64,000 nucleotides of DNA from Ligustrum vulgare (Eukaryota; Streptophyta; Magnoliopsida; Lamiales; Oleaceae), in assembly GCA_963555705.1 (NCBI GenBank), contig OY743186.1:39419241-39483240 (forward strand). The letters run 5' to 3'. Within the stretch, counting starts at the first letter, position 1. Every line of letters begins with the position of its first letter. A model generated the notes under the pieces. The model saw only the letters and a list, made by a program, of their open reading frames with translations, was not told the DNA's origin and did no database searches. Position numbers and translations under genes: made by a program. Positions 58,051 to 64,000 of this stretch are shown in pieces.

Positions 58051-59944
58051 TCAATTTGAGGAATTTCCCATGTTGCTTTCTTTTGCTTTTGCGTGTTTCA
58101 TGTATTTCTTTTCCAGTGTGACTCTTTGTATGTTCTCCTTATGAGAAAATAATAAAATCTCTGCTATCATCTACTAAATCTCGTTTGTGATGTAAATGAA
58201 CTTGCATGTCTAACCTTAATTCCTTTAGTGGATGCTTATCATATCATGCTCTTAATTCCAAATGATAAAATTCTGGACAAAGTCTCCCTTGTAATTTGGA
58301 CTTATCCCAAACCATAAGCATACTTCATAACTCACAATAATAAATAACTCCACATTTGATCACAACGATCTAAAAATATTGAAAACGATTCCAACACTTC
58401 AATATCATCAAAAAATATCCCATAATTCAATTCATAATTCCTCAACATAACAATTTCAAATCATATTTTTCAATATCACAATATCACTTCCTTCCATACC
58501 TTAATTGGCTCAAAAGATTACTCATACTTATATTTATAAGTCATAAATCATATTCCCAAAATTTAATCACAAGGCCAAAGTTCATAATAAATTTCTCTTC
58601 AATATAGAGGCATAATTCACTTACTCAACATAATATCCATTACTTAATTCCCAATAACCAAATCTTTAAATCTCTAACTTCATAATGCTTCTCATAAAAG
58701 TCTCATTAAAACCACTTATAATCTTAACATCTCATAAAACTTCATAAAATTGGCTCGCTATTTCTCATTAAATCTAAATGATAGATAATCTGAACATATT
58801 TCTAATCATTTCTGTTGACTTCTCATACTTAGTGCCATGTCTAAAATCAATTATGCAAAGTCCATTTAAGGTTCATCATTTCTAAACTCAAGGACAACAA
58901 TTATTTTGAAAATCATTCTTAAGTCATATTATTCCCATTAGGCTCAACACCCGTTCTCTTTCTTTCTTTTCTTTCCGAATTTTTTTTTTTTTTTTTTTTT
59001 CAGAATTGAAACTTGAAGAGTGGTACCAATAATCATCCACAGTTTTTCCTTGCTTTTAAGCAAAGGTAGTGATAAAGGGATAAATTATTGAACCGAAAAT
59101 TGAAACTTGAAGAGGAAATACTAATAACCATCCACAGTTTTTCCCTTGTTTTTACACAAAGGTAGTGATAAAGGGATAAATTATTGTACGAATTCATTAT
59201 TAATTTTGTTTGTTTAATATATTATTCCATATATTTTGGGCAAAAGTTACAACCCAACTTAATTCCTAATTGAGTCAATCTTACTAAGCTTAATATGCAC
59301 CAAAATTCATATAAATATCCTCTCTGTCTCATGATTCTACATTGAAAAGAATAAAAAAAATTGAGTCTTCTATCAATTTATATCATACTTGACATGTATA
59401 TTATGTGTAACACATAAAGATTCATAACATATGAATATTTCATACTTAACATGCTTCAATATAATCATAAATGCCATGTAATTGCTATTATACATAACAT
59501 ACCTGGTTCGAGGAGTCAAAACGTGGAAGGTGGCGTAGCGTATTGATGAGTCAAAATTTTCATAATTAAATAATGGTCTATTTCTTAGAAAAAATTCATT
59601 AACCATTTTTGAATCTTTACATGAGATTTGGCCCAATTGATACATTATCAATACATGTAGTAATTTACTTAGCCCAATTAAAATTTTCATACATGATTGA
59701 GTCCAATTTAATATAATACCAAATAAAATAATTTGGTTATTCAAAATAAAATTTGCATAAATGATTAGACAAAAATCTGATTCATAATAACAATTTGCTA
59801 ATGATTTACTTAAATAATAATTTAGACAACTAAGAAAATTTTTCAAATACATAAAGTTAGGTCTAAAGTGATAAGAGACTTAAAAGTATATCCATTCATA
59901 TTTCTCCATCACGACAAAATCAATAGTTAATTTTTTTTTTTTTT

Positions 59945-60080
59945 TTTTTGAATAGTAAACGCATTGTTCACCGAACAAAATTTTTTTTTTTAAATGATGA
60001 ACAGTGACCGTCACGAGTACTGTTCATGTGAACAGTGTCCCGGTTACTGTTCACCGAACAGTAACCTACTGCTTTACTGT
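59945..60080. repeat. ACTGTTCA/TGAACAGT motif cluster in the copy 3 leader
   Basis: The motif and its reverse complement recur at least six times, including TGTTCATGTGAACAGT (palindromic) and GTTCACCGAACAGT. Copies 1 and 2 carry a shorter related cluster at about 14745-14820 and 21600-21672 (ACTGTTCACGTGAATAGT). Confidence 0.7.
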
Positions 60081-60221
60081 ACATGCATAAACATTTTTTT
60101 CCAAGAGATGTAAAATATGAAGAAAATTAACTACTTTAACTGAAATTAAAAATAGATTAATTGCAATTTCTTGTAGAAATATTTTGAAATGATTTAAGGA
60201 GTCTACAGAAAAGTATAACTT

Positions 60222-60233
60222 GCTCTGATACCA
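60222..60233 (-). other. Primer binding site (tRNA-iMet), copy 3
   Basis: TGGTATCAGAGC on the minus strand, a full 12-base match, 2 bases from LTR 5. Confidence 0.92.
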
Positions 60234-60235
60234 AC

Positions 60236-62304
60236 TGTGACGACCCGAATTTTCGACCATTCGAGTGCCACTAAAAGTGACTCATATCATATTATCGAGA
60301 CTTAAATAGTAATGTAAAATTATTCAAAAGAATAATTAGAATCCCATAATTTAATTTGTGAATAAAAATAGAACATAATTTTCTTACATAAAGTTCAACA
60401 TAATTATCTCATCAATCTTAACCACTTTTGCCACTTCCATGTTGACCGCCTCGAACCTTCAATTATCTGAAAATGGTAAATATCGTGGAGTGAGATTTAT
60501 AAAATCCCAGTAAGTATACCAAGCATAATTTTCTTTTGAAAGCATATGGATCATTTTCATAACATAGGATAGGATCGAAATCCTCATAAACATAGAGAGA
60601 CACAAGAATTTTACCGAACTTAGATGACAAGAATTCTTATGTGTAGCGCTACTAAACTCCGGTCCCCTTAGCATAATCATAAACATATCATATGGGACCA
60701 ATAGCAATCTTGTGAGATTGATTTCATAGCAATGATCCAAACATTTTCGTAAAAACATAAGGTATATCTAATTTTCATAAAAACATACTTACTTTTCTTA
60801 AAAATATAAGGTATTTTACTTTTCATAAAAACATACTTACTTTTCTTAAAAACATAAGGTGTATTTACCTTTCATAAAAACATACTTACTTTTCATAAAA
60901 ACATAAGGTAATACCTTTCATAAAAACATACTTACTTTTCATAAAAACTTAAAGTATATTTACATTTCATAACAACATACTTAATTTTCATAAAAACATA
61001 AGATATACTTACCTTTTAAAAGATTAAAATGAAGTGTAGTAGTAAATGGACCAAAACTTTCTTGACCACCTTGAATTTCTCTTACTTGTGGATTTTGTCA
61101 AGAGGTTGGAAATAAGTGTATATGTGTAGAGTTGTGTGTAAAAGAGATGGGTTTAAATAGATGTATAAAGTTGGCATATTGTAAACATAATCATTCAATT
61201 CTATTAATTTTAACACATCATTTTCTTAAAGTAAAGCACCATTCATATACTTTTCCATATTTATACAAATAATATGCTCTTCATGATTATATATAATGGA
61301 GTCTATCAATCATTCATATACTTTTCCATATTTATACAATTATTATGCTCTTCATGATTATATATAATGGAGTATATAAATCATTCATATACTTTTCCAT
61401 ATTTATACAAATATTATGCTCTTCATGATTACATATAATGGAGTCTTATCAATCATTCATATACTTTTCCATATTTATACAAATATTATGCTCTTCATGA
61501 TTATATATAATGGAGTATATAATTCATTCATATACTTTTCCATATTTATACAAATATTATGCTCTTCATGATTACATATAATGGAGTCTATCAACCATTC
61601 ATATACTTTTCCATATTTATACAATTATTATGCTCTTCATGTTTATATATAATGGAGTATATAATTCATTCATATACTTTTCCATATTTATACAATTATT
61701 ATGCTCTTCATGTTTATATATAATGGAGTATATAATTCATTCATATACTTTTCCATATTTATACAAATATTATGCTCTTCATGATTACATATAATGGAGT
61801 CTATCAATCATTCATATACTTTTCCATATTTATACAAATATTATGCTCTTCATGTTTATATATAATGGAGTATATAATTCATTCATATACTTTTCCATAT
61901 TTATACAAATATTATGCTCTTCATGATTACATATAATGGAGTCTATCAACCATTCATATACTTTTCCATATTTATTAAATTAAGATTCTCATAATTATTA
62001 TATATAATGGAACCTCTCATGCTTGCATATATTTTCTTAATTTCAATAATAAAAATAATTTTTGTATAAATAAATATTGGGATAACATTGAATTAAGTAC
62101 TTGGACTTAATATATTTTAAATCAAGAGAATGGAGATATTTTTAGAAATTCGGAATTTAATTTAAAATCGAACGATCTCGATTATTTCTTGACTTGGCTA
62201 TACGAATACGTCACGGCGTTACTTAATAAAAATGGGTGAAATAGTAGCGACACGATTTTCTATTAAAATAATTATTAATCGCGTAAAAATTCTTGGTCGC
62301 TACA
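60236..62304 (-). mobile_element. LTR 5 (third LOG-carrying element)
   Basis: This 2,069-bp LTR is the 5' LTR on the minus strand and is nearly identical to LTR 4. It is followed by the GTTTT duplication at 62305-62309. Confidence 0.93.
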
Positions 62305-62309
62305 GTTTT

Positions 62310-63421
62310 CTATTGAATTCTCTTCTGTCTCCTTCGATTCATTAATTAAATCGAGGCGACACTCTCAATATCCCATAGTCCCATTAATTAGGATTAGAGG
62401 CACTGAGTGCGTGGAATTCAATCTTGCAGATTGGTTTGATTGTGTGTATGAAGTATTGGATTTCTCATATTGCTGGGGCTTGGAATTGATGTCCTAGAAT
62501 CAACATGAGTTTCCAGAAGTGTGGCTACCGTGAAAGTAGTATTAGAGGAGGAAGTTCATACCCAAAACTTTGCAGACGGTTGCTGTGAATATTGTGAGGA
62601 AGGGAGAATAGGAATGTATATGTATTGGTTTGCTTCTGATCAAGATTATGGAAGGATGGTGAGATTGAAGGGAGTTACAAGGGGTAATGGCTGATTAAAG
62701 GGGAAGGATTTATGCGGTGATGAGTGGTACATTGACGGTGGTAATGATCTTGAAATGGAAATTGTATTGGATGGAGCTGAATTGGAGGGGGACTGGAAGG
62801 AGCTGGCCGTGATTGTGATCTGTGATTGTGTGAATTGATATAATGATGGAAAAACTGTGGTGGTATTGAGAGTGGTGAATAAATTGTGTTTCTTGTAGGC
62901 CGTGACTTGGTATTGTTTAGGAATTATAAGAGATAATAGTGGGGAATTATGTTGGAATGAAGTGGAAAGTGGTGTAAAGTATGGTGATTAATTGTAGGGG
63001 GTGAAGAGAATGATGAAGTGAATGGGGAATTATTGTCAATGAATTGGTTTTGATAGAAATCCGGAATGGTAAAAAAAAATACTAATTTTAGGACTTTGGA
63101 TTTAAAACATTTTGGACTTAAATAATTTGAATCCAAATAAATTGAAAATTGGACTTAAAAGTTTGGATAAAATGGTTTGGATTTACATTAAAAATTAGGA
63201 CTTAAATTAATTTGACTTCATAAAAAATTGGACTTGGACCCCATTTAATGAAATTTGGAAATTTGGAATTTGGAATATAATGAATTTAAAATAAATCAAA
63301 TTTTATTTCATTGGCTAGACGATTACGCTTTTAAAAATAAATGAGCAAAGTCGTAGCGACACATTTTTTTAAAAAAATAATATTTATTTAAATAAGTCGT
63401 GAAAATTTCTCGGTCGCTACA
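62310..63421 (-). mobile_element. Solo LTR B, right part
   Basis: This resumes LTR B after the nested insertion and ends CTCGGTCGCTACA at 63421, followed by GAATA. Contents are G/T-biased (62400-62900) then AT-rich with recurring GGACTTAAA/TTTGGA words (63080-63280). No gene. Confidence 0.8.
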
Positions 63422-63763
63422 GAATATGAGTTTATAGCTCTAGATAAATGTGGTGAAGAGGCTGAATGGCTACGCAATTTCTTAGAGGATATTCCAAGAT
63501 GGTCAAAACTAGTGCCAACAATTTGCATACATTGTGATAGTCAATCTGAGATTGGAAGGGCACAAAGCAACATGTACAATAGTAAGTCTAGACACATACG
63601 TCATAGCCATAATACCATAAGACAGTTACTCTCAACTCGAGTTATTTCGATTGACTATGTAAAGTCAAAAGATAACATTGCGGATCCGCTAACCAAAGGG
63701 CTAAACAGAGAGTTAGTTGCAAAGTCATCGAGAGGAATGAGACTTAAGCCTATGAAAGAATAA
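63422..63763 (+). pseudogene. Ty1/copia RNase H, right part
   Basis: The reading resumes EYEFIALDKCGEEAEWLRN, then IHCDSQSEIGRAQSNMYN, KSRHIRHSHNTIRQLLS and VKSKDNIADPLTKGLNREL, the standard end of copia RNase H, to a stop at 63761-63763. This part is open. It is the continuation of 51034-51467. Confidence 0.92.
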
Positions 63764-64000
63764 GTTATTATAATGGAAACTCAACCTAGCTGATTGGAGA
63801 TCCCAAGATATAGGTTCAATGAGAAAACCTAATTGCAAAAACTTAATAGGATCACTGTGGGGGTTATCCCCTGTCCATTCATGTAATAACAGTATGCACG
63901 TGGGAAGTGGATAAGCAATAGGCTTTTAATGATTCTTATACGTCGAAAATCCGAGCGAAGTAATGGGGGTTACTCTTGAATAAGAATCACCTACGTGAAA
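63764..64000. other. 3' untranslated part of the copia element
   Basis: Non-coding sequence between the end of pol and the expected 3' LTR, which lies outside the window. It contains GGGGGTTATCCCC (about 63858), a short palindrome. Confidence 0.5.

Larger units (their letters stand above)
55407..60235 (-). mobile_element. Internal domain, copy 3 of the LOG-carrying element
   Basis: The layout is that of copies 1 and 2: PPT (55407-55421), pol relic (about 55410-55640; KVQWVRYYNDE readable), antisense ORF pair, hairpins (57839-58050) and PBS (60222-60233). From about 59565 to the PBS the leader is unrelated to that of copies 1 and 2. It contains a cluster of ACTGTTCA/TGAACAGT words (about 59945-60080). 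No gag or pol core. Bases 58150-60220 hold no supported gene. Confidence 0.88.

Overview
This is nuclear plant DNA, most likely from a eudicot. It is AT-rich and almost wholly built of transposable elements. I see Ty1/copia and Ty3/gypsy elements primed by initiator tRNA-Met, hAT elements with 8-bp target duplications, Helitron ends with the CTAG hairpin, MULE and PIF/Harbinger MITEs, and no bacterial-style gene organisation. I recognise no ordinary intact host gene in its own locus. Species cannot be told from the sequence.

Left arm (1-8050): a decayed Ty1/copia element on the minus strand with its 5' LTR at 3847-4073, a solo LTR (4788-5681, TSD TTATA) carrying six copies of a TTACGGCCGT(G/A)A motif, a (CT)n(CA)n microsatellite, a GGTGG-rich stretch followed by TGTGAC-rich DNA, and copies of an AT-rich dispersed repeat.

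Main system: a Ty3/gypsy-derived LTR element lies on the minus strand as LTR-internal-LTR-internal-LTR (8056-23896) inside a single 5-bp duplication (CAAAT). A third full copy is at 53338-62304 (TSD GTTTT). It has 2.07-2.14 kb LTRs, a tRNA-iMet PBS, a PPT and a broken relic of the chromodomain end of pol, but no gag, protease, RT or integrase. In their place, antisense to the element, every copy carries two open, intronless reading frames. The first is a 199-aa basic protein with a Cys finger resembling the small nucleic-acid-binding proteins of plant Betaflexiviridae. The second is a 217-aa cytokinin-activating LOG-type phosphoribohydrolase with its own TATA-like sequence, followed by three similar RNA hairpins. 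LOG would release free cytokinin from cytokinin nucleotides; a link between the two proteins is only inferred from their joint conservation.

Middle (23900-48750): AT-rich repeat copies, a non-autonomous MULE (24699-25742, 9-bp TSD), PIF/Harbinger-type MITEs, two head-to-tail non-autonomous Helitrons (28970-30407 and 30408-33042), an apparently intact hAT element with an 810-aa transposase (33715-37494, TSD ATCACTAA), a small hAT MITE (37749-38069), a related hAT with three nonsense codons (38208-41743), a solo LTR (43459-44143, TSD AGAGT) and a 179-bp MULE-like MITE.

Right arm (48750-64000): a nest of insertions. A degraded Ty1/copia element (from 48750) is split in its RNase H domain by a 3-kb solo LTR (51468-63421, TSD GAATA), which is itself split by the third LOG-carrying element.
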